Under the pieces are notes generated by a model. That model did no database searches, had not been told where the DNA came from, and saw only the letters and a program-made list of their open reading frames with translations. Positions 10,624-19,156 of a DNA stretch of 64,000 bases are shown in pieces. Location: contig CADCWG010000068.1 in NCBI GenBank assembly GCA_902806335.1, positions 40,058 through 104,057 on the forward strand, written 5' to 3'. A program made the position numbers and the translations under genes. The stretch is from an uncultured Thermomicrobiales bacterium (GTDB taxonomy: Bacteria; Chloroflexota; Chloroflexia; Thermomicrobiales; UBA6265). Within the stretch, counting starts at the first letter, position 1. Each line of letters opens with the position of its first letter.

Positions 10624-10992
10624 CATCCCGCGGGGCCGGGGCGAGACCCGGTGGGTCGGAGCATGGCCCAATCCGCGCCGCGTCGACCGCGGGCCGTCTG
10701 GCGCCACCCGGGCCGGGGACGGCGCCGTCGTGGGCCGCTTCGCGGTTGGCGGTGTTCGCTCGGCGTGACGACCGCTCGGCCGCCTGTGGCGTCGCGCGAC
10801 GGGAGGTCCGCCGCCGACGGCGAGAGAGGAGAGACGTCGCGCCGGCGTCCTCTCTCCGTGGGTGGCGCGGTCCTCGGGGGGAGGTTCGTCGCGACCGGCC
10901 GGGTAGAATGGGCTGTCGGACGGTGGCTCCCGCTCGGGCGTCGCGACGGTCAGGGCCCGGCGCGAACACCGGGTAGACGGGGACGGCAGAGC
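10624..10992. other. Gap before the NHLP-like gene
   Basis: No convincing gene. The longer frame at 10651 only adds Arg-rich residues to the next gene. TAGAAT at 10904-10909 is a reasonable -10 box about 85 bases before that gene, without a clear -35. Confidence 0.4.
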
Positions 10993-11256
10993 ATGGACGA
11001 TCCGATGGCGGCGCACGACGAGGTCCGGGCCGACCTGCTGACGCGGCTGGCCGAGCAGGCGATGAGCGACCCCGCATTCCGCGCGGAGGCGGCGGTCGAC
11101 CTCGAGGGGGCGCTCGTCGCCCACGGTTACACGCTCAACGAGCGCGAGCGCCAGCTCGTGCTGCGCTTCCGGGCCGCGCTCGAAGAGGCCGGGATCGACC
11201 TCTCGCTCGGCGCCCCGCCCGACCCCGAGCACCTGGCGGCGCTCCTCGGGCGCTAG
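10993..11256 (+). CDS. Small NHLP-like (nitrile-hydratase-leader-type) protein
   Basis: 87 residues starting MDDPMAAHDEVRADLLTRLAEQAMSDPAFRAEAAVDLEGALVAHGYTLNERERQLV. The run of a helical segment, xDPAFRAxxxxDxxxAL, then a Gly-Tyr-x-Leu-x-x-x-Glu segment is the pattern of the NHLP clan: nitrile hydratase alpha-derived leaders and Os1348-like proteins, some of which are precursors of modified peptides. No Cys, Ser or Thr-rich core follows; the tail is PPDPEHLAALLGR. No modifying enzyme is adjacent, so it may be a standalone domain rather than a RiPP precursor. The ATG at 10993 is preferred because the upstream extension is low-complexity. Confidence 0.6.
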   Translation: MDDPMAAHDEVRADLLTRLAEQAMSDPAFRAEAAVDLEGALVAHGYTLNERERQLVLRFRAALEEAGIDLSLGAPPDPEHLAALLGR

Positions 11257-11325
11257 GGCGCCGGAGAGGCTGACGACCGGACCCCAGTGTAGGGTAGGTG
11301 GCGGCGCGGCAGCCCGGCGTCCCGC

Positions 11326-12336
11326 TCAGGTCGCGTCGAACAGCGCCCGTACCCTGTCGACGGAGCCGCACGCGCCGAGCGCGACCATCAGCTTCACCCG
11401 CGCCTTCTGGGCGGTCAGACCGTGGGCCGGGATGACCCCCAGCCTGGCGAGGTCGTGCCCGCCCCCGGCCGCGCCGCCGCCGCCGTAGGTCGCGGCCAGC
11501 GGTCCCGCGACGCACCGGGAGCAGAGCACGACCGGGACGCCCGCCGCGAGGGCGGCAGCGATCCCCGGCACGACGCCCGAAGGCACGTTGCCGGCGCCCG
11601 AGCCCTCGACGACGATGCCGCGGTAGCCGGCCTCGAGCGCCCAGCGCAGTGGCCGGTCGTCGTCCCCGACGCACGGCTTGAAGAGGAACACCGCCGGCTC
11701 GATCCGCTCGGCGTCGATGCGCTGCCGTAGGGGCGGCGGGTGGTGGAAACGGACGGTGCCGCCGTCGACCGACCCCGCCGGGCCGACGCCCGGGGAGGCG
11801 AAGGCGGCCGGGTTGGTGGTGTGGACCTTGGTCACGTGGCGGGCGGCGTGGATCGTCTCGTTGGCGACCAGCAGGGCGCCGCGGTCGCGGGCGCCCGGCG
11901 CGACAGCGACCCGGGCGGCGTCGAGCAGGTTGCGTGGACCGTCGCTGCCGATGTCGTCGAGGTGGCGCAGCGCGACGGCCAGCACGACCGGCTTGGAGGA
12001 CCCCACAAGGAGGTCGAGCAGCAGCGCCGTCTCTTCGGCCGTGTCGGTGCCGTGGGTGACGACGGCACCGGCGATGGTCGGGTCGGCCAGCCCCGCGTCG
12101 ACGCGGCGGGCGAGGTCGAGCATCAGGGCCGGCGTGACGTTCCAGCCGTTCACGGTGGCCACCGATTCCAGCGATAGGTCGGCGACCCCGGCGAGCCCGG
12201 GGACCCGCCCGAGCAACTCGCCGACGTCGGCGACCGCGGCGACCGCCCCGGTGGCCGCGTCGCGGCGGCTGGCGATCGTGCCGCCCGTGGCGTAGACCCG
12301 CAGTGCCGGCCGCCGTTCCTGGCCGCCCACGCCCAT
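11326..12336 (-). CDS. L-asparaginase family protein
   Basis: 336 residues hydrolysing L-asparagine to aspartate and ammonia, by family. The two threonine-containing signatures are present: YATGGTIASRR near residue 20, and VTHGTDTAEETA about 80 residues later. KARVKLMVAL near the end matches the C-terminal domain. The start is the ATG at 12336 with GAGGGG upstream; the 827-codon frame in the track merges this gene with antisense of the neighbouring stress-protein gene. No signal peptide is evident, so it is probably cytoplasmic. It diverges from the universal stress protein gene. Confidence 0.9.
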   Translation of the reverse strand: MGVGGQERRPALRVYATGGTIASRRDAATGAVAAVADVGELLGRVPGLAGVADLSLESVATVNGWNVTPALMLDLARRVDAGLADPTIAGAVVTHGTDTAEETALLLDLLVGSSKPVVLAVALRHLDDIGSDGPRNLLDAARVAVAPGARDRGALLVANETIHAARHVTKVHTTNPAAFASPGVGPAGSVDGGTVRFHHPPPLRQRIDAERIEPAVFLFKPCVGDDDRPLRWALEAGYRGIVVEGSGAGNVPSGVVPGIAAALAAGVPVVLCSRCVAGPLAATYGGGGAAGGGHDLARLGVIPAHGLTAQKARVKLMVALGACGSVDRVRALFDAT

Positions 12337-12371
12337 GACACCGTCCCCTCGCCTCGCCAGGATGGTCGACG

Positions 12372-12389
12372 CGCCAGCATACTCTGGCG
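12372..12389. promoter_or_regulatory. Inverted repeat CGCCAG-N6-CTGGCG upstream of the asparaginase gene
   Basis: Perfect six-base arms flank CATACT, whose reverse complement AGTATG could serve as a -10 for the asparaginase gene 36 bases downstream. The layout resembles an operator over a promoter; this is inference. Confidence 0.3.
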
Positions 12390-12507
12390 TTGGGCCGGTC
12401 GGGGTGGCGCGATCCGACCGCTGAGAGCCGCACCCCTCGTCACAGCGGCGTCTGGTGTAGGCTCTCGGCCTGGCCGGGATGGGCACACCGAGGACCGGAC
12501 GGCGGTC

Positions 12508-13509
12508 GTGATGATGGGGCGGGGGGCGGCGATGGCGGAAGCCGGGAAGACGGGGATCGGCCGGCGGCTCCTGGTGCCGCTCGATGGGTCGGATCGCTCC
12601 GAGCGGTCCCTGCCCTATGCGCTCGCGATCGCCGCGCCGGACGCCGCGGTCGTGCTGTTCCGGGTCGTGCCCGAGGCCGAGCCGATCCGCGGCCTGATGG
12701 GCAACGTGGAACAGACCGCGGAGGAGGTCACCGAGCGCTACCGCCGGATCGCCCGTCAGGACCTGGCCACCGCCGCCGCGCAGCTCAGGCACGAGCCGTC
12801 CGCGTCCGGTCTCACGGTGACGGAAGAGGTCGGCACCGGCCTGCCGGTGCCGAGCATCCTCGCGGCGGCCCAGGCGCAGGGCGCCGACACGATCGTGATG
12901 GCCAGCCACGGTCGAGGTGCCGCCGGGCGGCTCGCGTTCGGCAGCGTGACGGACGAGGTCGCGCGAGCGTCGACCGTGCCGGTAGTGGTGATCCGGCCAG
13001 ACGAGGACGAGGAGGGGGTGGCGCCCAGCGGTCCGGCGCCGCTCGCCCGGGTGATCGTGCCGCTGGACGGGTCGGACCATGCCCGAGGGGCCTTGCCGGT
13101 CGCCACCGAACTGGCGCGGCGGCTGAACCTGCCGGTGCGCCTGGTGATGGCGATCGACACGCCCAGCCTTGCCAGTGGTGGGCTGGGGATGGGCGCCGGG
13201 GTCGGGGTCGGACTCGAGGGCGACGACCTCTTCGCTCAGGTCCAGGAGGAGGCGACGGCGGTGCTCGACGAGGCCGGCCGCGATGCGGCGGCGGCCGGGG
13301 TGGCCGTGGAGACCGCCACCCTGATCGGGTCCGCCGGCGACGCGATCATCGGCGATGCTCGGTCGACCGACCTCGTCGTCCTGACCAGCCACGGCCGGAG
13401 CGGGATCAGCCGGCTGCTGATGGGCAGCGTGGCCGAGCAGTTGGTCCGCGGCGCCCGGGGTCCGGTGCTCCTGGTGCCGTCCCCAGGACGGCCGACCACG
13501 GCCGACTGA
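12508..13509 (+). CDS. Tandem-domain universal stress protein
   Basis: 333 residues with two UspA domains. Each domain opens with a beta strand and LVPLDGSDRSERSLPYAL (residues ~20-40) or IVPLDGSDHARGALPVA (~180-200). Each closes with an ATP-binding-type motif, MASHGRGAAGRLAFGSVTDEV and TSHGRSGISRLLMGSVAEQLV. These Gly-rich motifs match the nucleotide-binding class of Usp. Several in-frame Met codons (12508, 12511, 12532) make the exact start uncertain. It is transcribed alone, divergently from the asparaginase gene; a TAGGCT about 45 bases upstream could be the -10. Role in stress survival is by family only. Confidence 0.88.
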   Translation: MMMGRGAAMAEAGKTGIGRRLLVPLDGSDRSERSLPYALAIAAPDAAVVLFRVVPEAEPIRGLMGNVEQTAEEVTERYRRIARQDLATAAAQLRHEPSASGLTVTEEVGTGLPVPSILAAAQAQGADTIVMASHGRGAAGRLAFGSVTDEVARASTVPVVVIRPDEDEEGVAPSGPAPLARVIVPLDGSDHARGALPVATELARRLNLPVRLVMAIDTPSLASGGLGMGAGVGVGLEGDDLFAQVQEEATAVLDEAGRDAAAAGVAVETATLIGSAGDAIIGDARSTDLVVLTSHGRSGISRLLMGSVAEQLVRGARGPVLLVPSPGRPTTAD

Positions 13510-13673
13510 CCGCGATCGACGACCGAGGCGAACGCCATCGCGCCGGCGCCGGCGGCGGCCAGCAGCCGGTCGCCGGCCGATTCGTCCCGCTTGGCCATCC
13601 CTGGCGACGTCTACCGGGACGGTCCGTCGCGACCGGGACGCGGCGCCGCGGTCGTCGCCCGCGCGGACGGTCA

Positions 13674-13829
13674 GTACCGGATCGGGGTAATCGCCGGCGC
13701 TTCGCCCGGCGGGGACGCAGCCGGCTTCAGCCGGCTGCGTCCCTGAGCCGCTGACCTCGGGGCTCGGCCCCGGGCGGGGCGACCGTCCCGGCACCCCCGG
13801 TACCATCACTGATCAGCCGGGTTCGGTAT
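13674..13829 (-). repeat. Intergenic terminal-inverted-repeat element, copy A
   Basis: Non-coding element of about 156 bases. Ends are GTACCGGATCGGG on the left and the complement of ATACCGAACCCGGC on the right. Inside are hairpins GCAGCCGGCTtcaGCCGGCTGC and CCGGCG-CTTCG-CCCGG plus the shared block CCCTGAGCCGCTGACCTCGGGG. It matches the copy at 38725-38870 in the same orientation, including ACCCCCGGTACCA.CACTGATC. It lies head-to-head with a second copy. Confidence 0.75.
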
Positions 13830-13830
13830 A

Positions 13831-13977
13831 ACACCGAACCGGGGGTACCTTCGAGGGATCGACGACGTGGCAACGGCTGGGCCCGCCGTGGCGCATGCCC
13901 CGGGCTCAGGCACGAAGCCGGCTATAGGCCGGCTGGGATCCCCGGGCACGGACGCCGGAGTGACCATTCGGAGTCCG
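13831..13977 (+). repeat. Intergenic terminal-inverted-repeat element, copy A2 (diverged, opposite orientation)
   Basis: Begins ACACCGAACC, which pairs with the end of copy A as the hairpin GGTTCGGT-ATAAC-ACCGAACC. It continues CCCCGGGCTCAGGCACGAAGCCGGCTATAGGCCGGCTGG and ends CATTCGGAGTCCGCAT. The order of blocks matches copy B at 36842 but with more substitutions. Confidence 0.6.
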
Positions 13978-14017
13978 CATCGATTCCCGTCTGGCCACCG
14001 GGCGGCGGCGGCGGGGG

Positions 14018-14695
14018 TTACCCCTGCCCGGTCCCGAAGAGGCGGTCGCCGGCGTCGCCGAGGCCGGGCCGGATAAAGCGGTTGGCGTCCAACTCGCGGT
14101 CGAGCGAAGCGGCGTAGAGCTGGACGTCCGGGTGGTCGCTGGCCATCAGCGCGACGCCCTCCGGCGCGGCCTTGATGCCGACGAACTTGATCCACTGCGC
14201 TCCCCAGTCCTTGAGCACCGTCGCCGCGTCGGACGCCGAGCCGCCGGTCGCCAGCATCGGGTCGAGCACGATGACCAGGTCGTCCGGGCAGCGTTCGGGC
14301 AGCCGGTTGTAGTAGCTGACCGGGCGGTGGGTCGCCTCGTCGCGGTACATCCCGAGGTGCCAGACCTCGGCGCGGGGCAGCGCGTCGATGGCCGCCTCGA
14401 CCAGCCCCAGCCCGGCGCGGAGGATCGGCACGAGGCCGATCCGGACGTCGATCTGCGCGCCGTCGGTCTCTTCGAGCGGGGTGCGGTACCGGATGGCCGT
14501 CGTCGGCAGGTCGGCGGTCGCCTCGTACAGCAGCAGCGGGGTCAGCTCGCGGACAAGCTCCCGGAACAGCTTCGTGTCGGTCCGCTCGTCCGACAGCAGC
14601 GTCACCTTGTGCCGCACCAACGGGTGGCCGCTGACGTGGAGGTTGGGGAACGTGCCCGGGGCAGCGGTGGCGGCGGCGGGGGTACGGTCCGACAT
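14018..14695 (-). CDS. upp: Uracil phosphoribosyltransferase
   Basis: 225-residue pyrimidine-salvage enzyme converting uracil and PRPP to UMP. The PRPP-binding loop is VIVLDPMLATGGSASDA. RIGLVPILRAGLGLVEA is a characteristic UPRT block, and the C-terminal IRPGLGDAGDRLFGT closes over uracil. The ATG at 14695 is preferred to the track start because AGGAG precedes it at good spacing and the N-terminal extension is His/Arg-rich noise. Monocistronic and leftward; the double repeat element lies just beyond its stop codon. Confidence 0.94.
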   Translation of the reverse strand: MSDRTPAAATAAPGTFPNLHVSGHPLVRHKVTLLSDERTDTKLFRELVRELTPLLLYEATADLPTTAIRYRTPLEETDGAQIDVRIGLVPILRAGLGLVEAAIDALPRAEVWHLGMYRDEATHRPVSYYNRLPERCPDDLVIVLDPMLATGGSASDAATVLKDWGAQWIKFVGIKAAPEGVALMASDHPDVQLYAASLDRELDANRFIRPGLGDAGDRLFGTGQG

Positions 14696-14895
14696 CGAGC
14701 GGCTCCTGTGGTGACGGTTCTCGCGGTGGAGCATGCGCGGCGCCGCGCCCGGGGAGGGATGATGGGCGGATCGGTGCCCGGGCGCAAGCGCCGCGGCTGC
14801 ACCGGCCCGGACGGCATGGCGCGTGCGGCACCGGGGATGGCACAGACGTGACCACCGGGAACGATGTGGCAGGGAAGCCAGCGGGAGGAACGGGC

Positions 14896-15285
14896 ATGGT
14901 CGGGGTGCAGCGGATCCAGCACGCCAGCGTGCCGATGCCGCCTGGAGGCCACGAGGCCGCCCGAGCGTTCTACGCCGGGGCGCTCGGGCTCCCCGAGCGG
15001 CCGGTGCCGACCGCCCTGACCGACGCGGGGATCGACGTGGTCTGGTTCCGCGTCGGCGACGGCGGCCACGAGATCCACGTCTACGTCGAGAAGACCGGCG
15101 CGCCCCAGGCGCCCGGCCAGCACATCTGCCTCCAGGTCGACGACCTTGACCCGTTCCTCGAGCGGCTCACCGCCCACGGCGTTGCCGCCCGGGAGACGCA
15201 CCCGATTCCGGGCCGCCCGCGGCGGGTCGTCCACGATCCGTTCGGCAATCAGATCGAGATCTCGCAGATCGCCGAAGGGTCGTGA
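14896..15285 (+). CDS. VOC (glyoxalase/bleomycin-resistance fold) family protein
   Basis: 129-residue single-module vicinal-oxygen-chelate protein. RIQHASVPMPPGGHEAARAFYAGALGLPERPVP is the first beta-alpha-beta unit; GHEIHVYVE, QHICLQVDDLDPFLERLTAHGV and VHDPFGNQIEISQ supply typical metal-ligand positions (His and Glu). Start at 14896 has GGGAGGA six bases upstream. Catalytic activity, if any, is unknown, as the fold covers glyoxalases, dioxygenases and binding proteins. The aldehyde dehydrogenase gene follows 114 bases downstream. Confidence 0.82.
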   Translation: MVGVQRIQHASVPMPPGGHEAARAFYAGALGLPERPVPTALTDAGIDVVWFRVGDGGHEIHVYVEKTGAPQAPGQHICLQVDDLDPFLERLTAHGVAARETHPIPGRPRRVVHDPFGNQIEISQIAEGS

Positions 15286-15399
15286 GCGCTCAGGTGTAAG
15301 GCCCAGACGCGACGACGGTCGGTGGACAGCCGACCCGCGGATCCGCGCCGTAGTTGAGGACCCAATCGACGCCACCGTGCGTGGAAGAGGAGGATTCCC

Positions 15400-17019
15400 G
15401 TGACCGCCACGACGGCACCCAAGATCACCTACACCGCCACGAGCGAGCAGCTCGAGGAGATGCACCAGGCCTTCGACCAGGCACTGGCGGAGGTCCGGGG
15501 CGAACTCGGCCGGGCCTATCCGATGCTCATCGGTGGCCGGGAGCGGACCACCGGCGCGACCTTCGAGGTCCGCGCCCCCCACGACCGGTCGCTGTTGCTG
15601 GCGACCTTCCCGGCCGGGACGAAGGCGGACGTCGACGACGCGGTCGCGGCGGCGAAGGCCGCCTACCCGGCCTGGGCGGGACTCCCCTACGGCCGGCGGG
15701 TCGAGATCATCCGTGGCGCCGCGTCGCTGATCCGCGAGCGCAAGTTCCGGCTCGCCGCGCTGCTGATCCTGGAGGCCGGGAAGAACCGGGCGGAAGCGAT
15801 CGGCGAGGTCGAGGAGGGCGCGGACCTGCTCGACGAGTACGCCGGCCAGATGGAGGAGCACGCCGGATACGTCACCGAGCTGGCCTCGCTTGACCCGGCC
15901 GAGCGGAATCGGTCGGTCCTGCGACCCTTCGGCGTCTGGGCGGTGCTCGCCCCGTTCAACTTCCCCCACGCGCTCTCGGCCGGGATGTCCGCGGGGGCGC
16001 TGGTCGCGGGCAACACCGTCGTCTTCAAGCCGGCGAGCGCGACCCCGATCGCCGGCTACGAGCTCGCGCGGTGCTTCCTCGACGCCGGGGTGCCGGGCGG
16101 CGCCTTCAACTTCGTCACCGGCTCGGGCGAGGCCGTCGGCGATCCCCTCGGCCACCACCCCGATGTCGACGGCGCCATCTTCACCGGCTCCAAGGAGGTC
16201 GGGATGGCGCTCTACAAGACGTTCAGCGGCGCCTTCCCCAAGCCCGTGATCACCGAGATGGGGGGCAAGAACCCGACGATCGTGACTCGCAACGCCGACC
16301 TCTCGAAGGCGGTCGAGGGTGTGGCACGGTCGGCGTTCGGCTTCTCCGGCCAGAAGTGCTCGGCCTGCTCGCGGGTCTACGTCGAGCGCCCGGTCTACGA
16401 CGACTTCGTCGGTCAACTCAGCGAACGCGCGCGGGAGCTCACCGTGGGAGACCCGGCCGAGCGCGACACCTACCTCGGCCCGGTGATCGACGACCGGGCG
16501 GTTGACCGCTTCGAGGAGGCCGTCGCCGGGGCCACGGACGGCGGCGGCACCGTCCGCGCCGGCGGCGAGCGGCTCACGGGGCCGGCCTACGACGGCGGGA
16601 CGTTCGTCGCCCCGACCGTCGTCGACGGCCTCCCGGTCGACCACGAGTTGTTCAAGCGCGAACTCTTCCTCCCCTTCGTCACCGTCGCTCCGGTCGACTC
16701 CCTGGACGAGGCGCTGCGCCTGGCCAACGACACCGAGTACGGGCTGACCGCCGGGATCTTCACCGAGGACCAGGCGGAGATCGAGCGATTCTTCGATCGG
16801 ATCGAGGCGGGGGTCGTCTACGCCAACCGGAAGGGTGGCGCGACCACCGGGGCCTGGCCAGGCTGCCAGTCCTTCAGCGGCTGGAAGGGCAGCGGCAGCT
16901 CGGGCAAGGGCGGCCTTGGTCCCTACTACGTCCAGCAGTTCCTGCGGGAGCAGAGCCGGACCGTGGTCGTCGGTGACGAGCCCGAGGACCTGCTGGCCGA
17001 GGAGCAGGCGGGCGAGTAA
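15400..17019 (+). CDS. Aldehyde dehydrogenase, probable L-glutamate gamma-semialdehyde (P5C) dehydrogenase group
   Basis: 539-residue NAD(P)-dependent aldehyde dehydrogenase. The general-base Glu lies in VITEMGGKNPTIV, the nucleophilic Cys in FSGQKCSACSRVY, and the cofactor region in FNFPHALSAGMSAGALVAGNTVVFKP. The SGQKCSACSR segment, the GGNP-like loop and TGAWPGCQSFSGWKGSGSSGKGGLGPYY near the end are characteristic of the RocA/P5C dehydrogenase branch, which converts glutamate semialdehyde to glutamate in proline breakdown. No proline dehydrogenase gene is nearby, so the physiological substrate is inferred. The GTG start follows GGAGGA. Confidence 0.85.
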   Translation: MTATTAPKITYTATSEQLEEMHQAFDQALAEVRGELGRAYPMLIGGRERTTGATFEVRAPHDRSLLLATFPAGTKADVDDAVAAAKAAYPAWAGLPYGRRVEIIRGAASLIRERKFRLAALLILEAGKNRAEAIGEVEEGADLLDEYAGQMEEHAGYVTELASLDPAERNRSVLRPFGVWAVLAPFNFPHALSAGMSAGALVAGNTVVFKPASATPIAGYELARCFLDAGVPGGAFNFVTGSGEAVGDPLGHHPDVDGAIFTGSKEVGMALYKTFSGAFPKPVITEMGGKNPTIVTRNADLSKAVEGVARSAFGFSGQKCSACSRVYVERPVYDDFVGQLSERARELTVGDPAERDTYLGPVIDDRAVDRFEEAVAGATDGGGTVRAGGERLTGPAYDGGTFVAPTVVDGLPVDHELFKRELFLPFVTVAPVDSLDEALRLANDTEYGLTAGIFTEDQAEIERFFDRIEAGVVYANRKGGATTGAWPGCQSFSGWKGSGSSGKGGLGPYYVQQFLREQSRTVVVGDEPEDLLAEEQAGE

Positions 17020-17080
17020 CGGTCCGGTCGCCCTGGTCGGCACAGCAGAGCCGGTGTAGCCCTCCCCCGGACGGTCCACC

Positions 17081-17125
17081 CGTCGCCGGGCTCCCTGAGC
17101 GAAGCCTGCAGGGAGCCCGGCGACG
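17081..17125 (+). terminator. Long perfect stem-loop after the aldehyde dehydrogenase gene
   Basis: CGTCGCCGGGCTCCCTG at 17081-17097 pairs perfectly with CAGGGAGCCCGGCGACG at 17109-17125 around an 11-base loop. It begins 61 bases after the stop. There is no T-run after it, so it is either a U-independent terminator or an mRNA 3' stabiliser. Confidence 0.5.
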
Positions 17126-17329
17126 GGAGTTCCGACGTCTCGCGCTCCGCCACTGGTCGGGATCGATCGTCGTCGTACCGCGATTGATCGGGTCGAATCG
17201 AGTCGCCGGGATCCGGCGCCGCGGTCACCGTCCGTCTCCCGCCGGTCGCCATCGGGGCCGACGGTCCCTCTTGCCACATGCGGGTCATAGGTGGGGGGAG
17301 CGGGGGCGCGTGGGCGCGGTCTCGTCCGG

Positions 17330-17440
17330 GCACGCCCGGGGCGAGCCCCGAGGTTGGAGGTTCAGGGACAAGGTCGGCGCAAGCCGGCTGTGAGTCCATC
17401 GGACGCGGGGTGCCAGCAACCACCCTGGGTCTGTTCCTGG
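17330..17440 (+). repeat. Degenerate intergenic repeat, internal part of the TIR family
   Basis: GGTTCAGGGACAAGGTCGGCGCAAGCCGGCTGTGA and the following GACGCGGGGTGCCAGCAACCACCC follow the block order of the better copies (CAGGGACGAAGCCGGCTCAAGCCGGC then GGTGATCACCC). Ends are not recognisable. The rest of the 17.13-17.80 kb gap holds no convincing gene; frames there are Arg/Gly-rich. Confidence 0.4.
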
Positions 17441-17800
17441 CGGTCTGCCACTCCTCGTCGGCGGGAGGAAGTCACCCGGTCGGGGCGACGCCTTGGCCGT
17501 GCGGTTGCCCGCGAGGGCAGGGCCTGCGGTGCCCCTACCGGTGGAACAAGGTCGACGGGCCACCAGGGCTCGCGGTGCCTGGGGACGTGGTCTCGCCCAG
17601 CGGGAGACCGCCGTCACCACCAGGCCGAACACCGTCATCGCCCGCGAAGGAGACCCGGTGCGGTCCCGCTGACCGTGGCCACCAGGGACCGGCACGTCGG
17701 GATCGGGCACCGGGTTGGGCACTGGGCGACCCGGCCCGGAAGACGGTCCGGTCCCCTGTGGCCGTGGTCCGTCGGTACGGTCGGCGACCGAACCGCCTGG

Positions 17801-19156
17801 TCAGCCGCCGACGCGGCGGTCCACCACGGGGCGGGTGCGGCGCCAGGCGGCGGCGACCGGGCGGGGGCGAGCGGCGCCCTCTGGCAGCGCGCCGCTGGCG
17901 AGGACGGCGGCAAGCGCCACGCCGGCCGCTACCAGGAACGCCCGGTCGAACCCGAAGCGGTCGGCGATCACCCCGCCAACGACCGCGGCCAGCGCTGCCA
18001 GGGCGACGACCGCGTTTGACGGCGCCGCTGCCCCCGGGCGGCCGGCGGCCCGCCCGGAGACGTCGAGCAGGTAGGCGTGGTGCCCCCGCGCCTGCGCCGC
18101 CAGTGCCGCGCCGATGGCGACGTAGACCAGGCCGAACGCCCACGGCAGCGCCCGGCTGTCGGCCACGTTGTCAGCCCAGAGCGGCGTGTCGGCGAGGGTC
18201 GGCACAGTGAGGGCAATCAGCGGCGCGAGCAGGCGGCAGAGCGCGGCCCCCTGGAGGACGCCCTTTGTCCCCCGCCGCGCGGCGACCGCCGCCCAGAGGG
18301 GACCGGCCAGCGCCTGGGCCGCGACCAGGGCGGCCAGGTAGCCACCGGCGTAGGCGACCGGGACGCCAAGCTCGCGGACCGCGTAGACGACGAAGAAGGG
18401 GTCGGCCAGGGCCGCGGCGGCGAGCACCAGTCGAAACCCAACGGTCCGCAGTGCGCCGGGTCCGCCGAGCGCGGATAGTCCGGTGCCGGCCGGCCGCACC
18501 GGAGCCGGGGCGCGGCGCGGCTCCCGCTGGCGGGCCTCGAAGAAGCCGGCGCCGAGCAGCGCGATCGCGGCGGCGACGAAGAGCACCGTGTAGCCGGCCG
18601 CGCCGTCGAGCCCCTCGTCGCCGAGCACCCGCGCCACGAGCAGGCCGGTCGCGAAGGCGGCGAGCAGGGCCAGGAGCGCGCGCTGGCCGAGGTACCCCCC
18701 GAGCCGGTGGGGGTCGACCGCGCGGACGGCGACGTCCGCCGAGAGACGGGCCGCGAGCCCGCCGGCGAGCGCGTAGGTCGCGTAGCAGACAAAGAACGTC
18801 CGCAGGACCTGGCCGTCCGAGAGCCGATCGGCGCTCGACGCGACGAAGGCCAGCAGGCCGACGGCGGCCAGGCGAACGAGCGAAGCACCGAGCAGCCAGG
18901 GCAGCTTCCGACGGCCGGCGAGGGCATTCCTGGCGAGCAGTGACGGCAGCACCCAGAGCAGCGTGCCGAGCGCGACGACCCAACCGACCGTGGCGAGGGA
19001 GCCCGTGAACCCGCTGACGAAGAGGGCGAGCACGATCGACGGGTAGAGCAGCGCGCCGGCGAGTGCCGTCAGCGCCCCGCCGGTGACCCCGGCGAGGTAG
19101 CCGACGGCTCGGCCGCGACCGTCCCGCGAGTCGTGCCGGATGTCGGCCCCCGCCAC
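17801..19156 (-). CDS. MFS-like multi-pass transporter, unknown substrate
   Basis: 451 residues with about twelve hydrophobic segments, starting at YLAGVTGGALTALAGALLYPSIVLALFVSGF. There is a cytoplasmic break near residue 215 (EARQREPRRAPAPVRPAG) separating two six-helix halves, the usual major-facilitator architecture. VIADRFGFDRAFLVAAGVALAAVL near the end is a typical last helix pair. The C-terminus is a short basic tail. No substrate-defining motif is evident. It stands alone, with long gene-free gaps on both sides. Confidence 0.75.
   Translation of the reverse strand: MAGADIRHDSRDGRGRAVGYLAGVTGGALTALAGALLYPSIVLALFVSGFTGSLATVGWVVALGTLLWVLPSLLARNALAGRRKLPWLLGASLVRLAAVGLLAFVASSADRLSDGQVLRTFFVCYATYALAGGLAARLSADVAVRAVDPHRLGGYLGQRALLALLAAFATGLLVARVLGDEGLDGAAGYTVLFVAAAIALLGAGFFEARQREPRRAPAPVRPAGTGLSALGGPGALRTVGFRLVLAAAALADPFFVVYAVRELGVPVAYAGGYLAALVAAQALAGPLWAAVAARRGTKGVLQGAALCRLLAPLIALTVPTLADTPLWADNVADSRALPWAFGLVYVAIGAALAAQARGHHAYLLDVSGRAAGRPGAAAPSNAVVALAALAAVVGGVIADRFGFDRAFLVAAGVALAAVLASGALPEGAARPRPVAAAWRRTRPVVDRRVGG

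Noticed and set aside
11326-13809. 827-codon minus-strand frame
   Set aside because: Only the 336-codon asparaginase portion is real; the rest is antisense of the universal stress protein gene.
17278-18210. 310-codon plus-strand frame
   Set aside because: Arg/Pro/Gly-rich, overlaps the transporter gene antisense and a decayed repeat; no motif.
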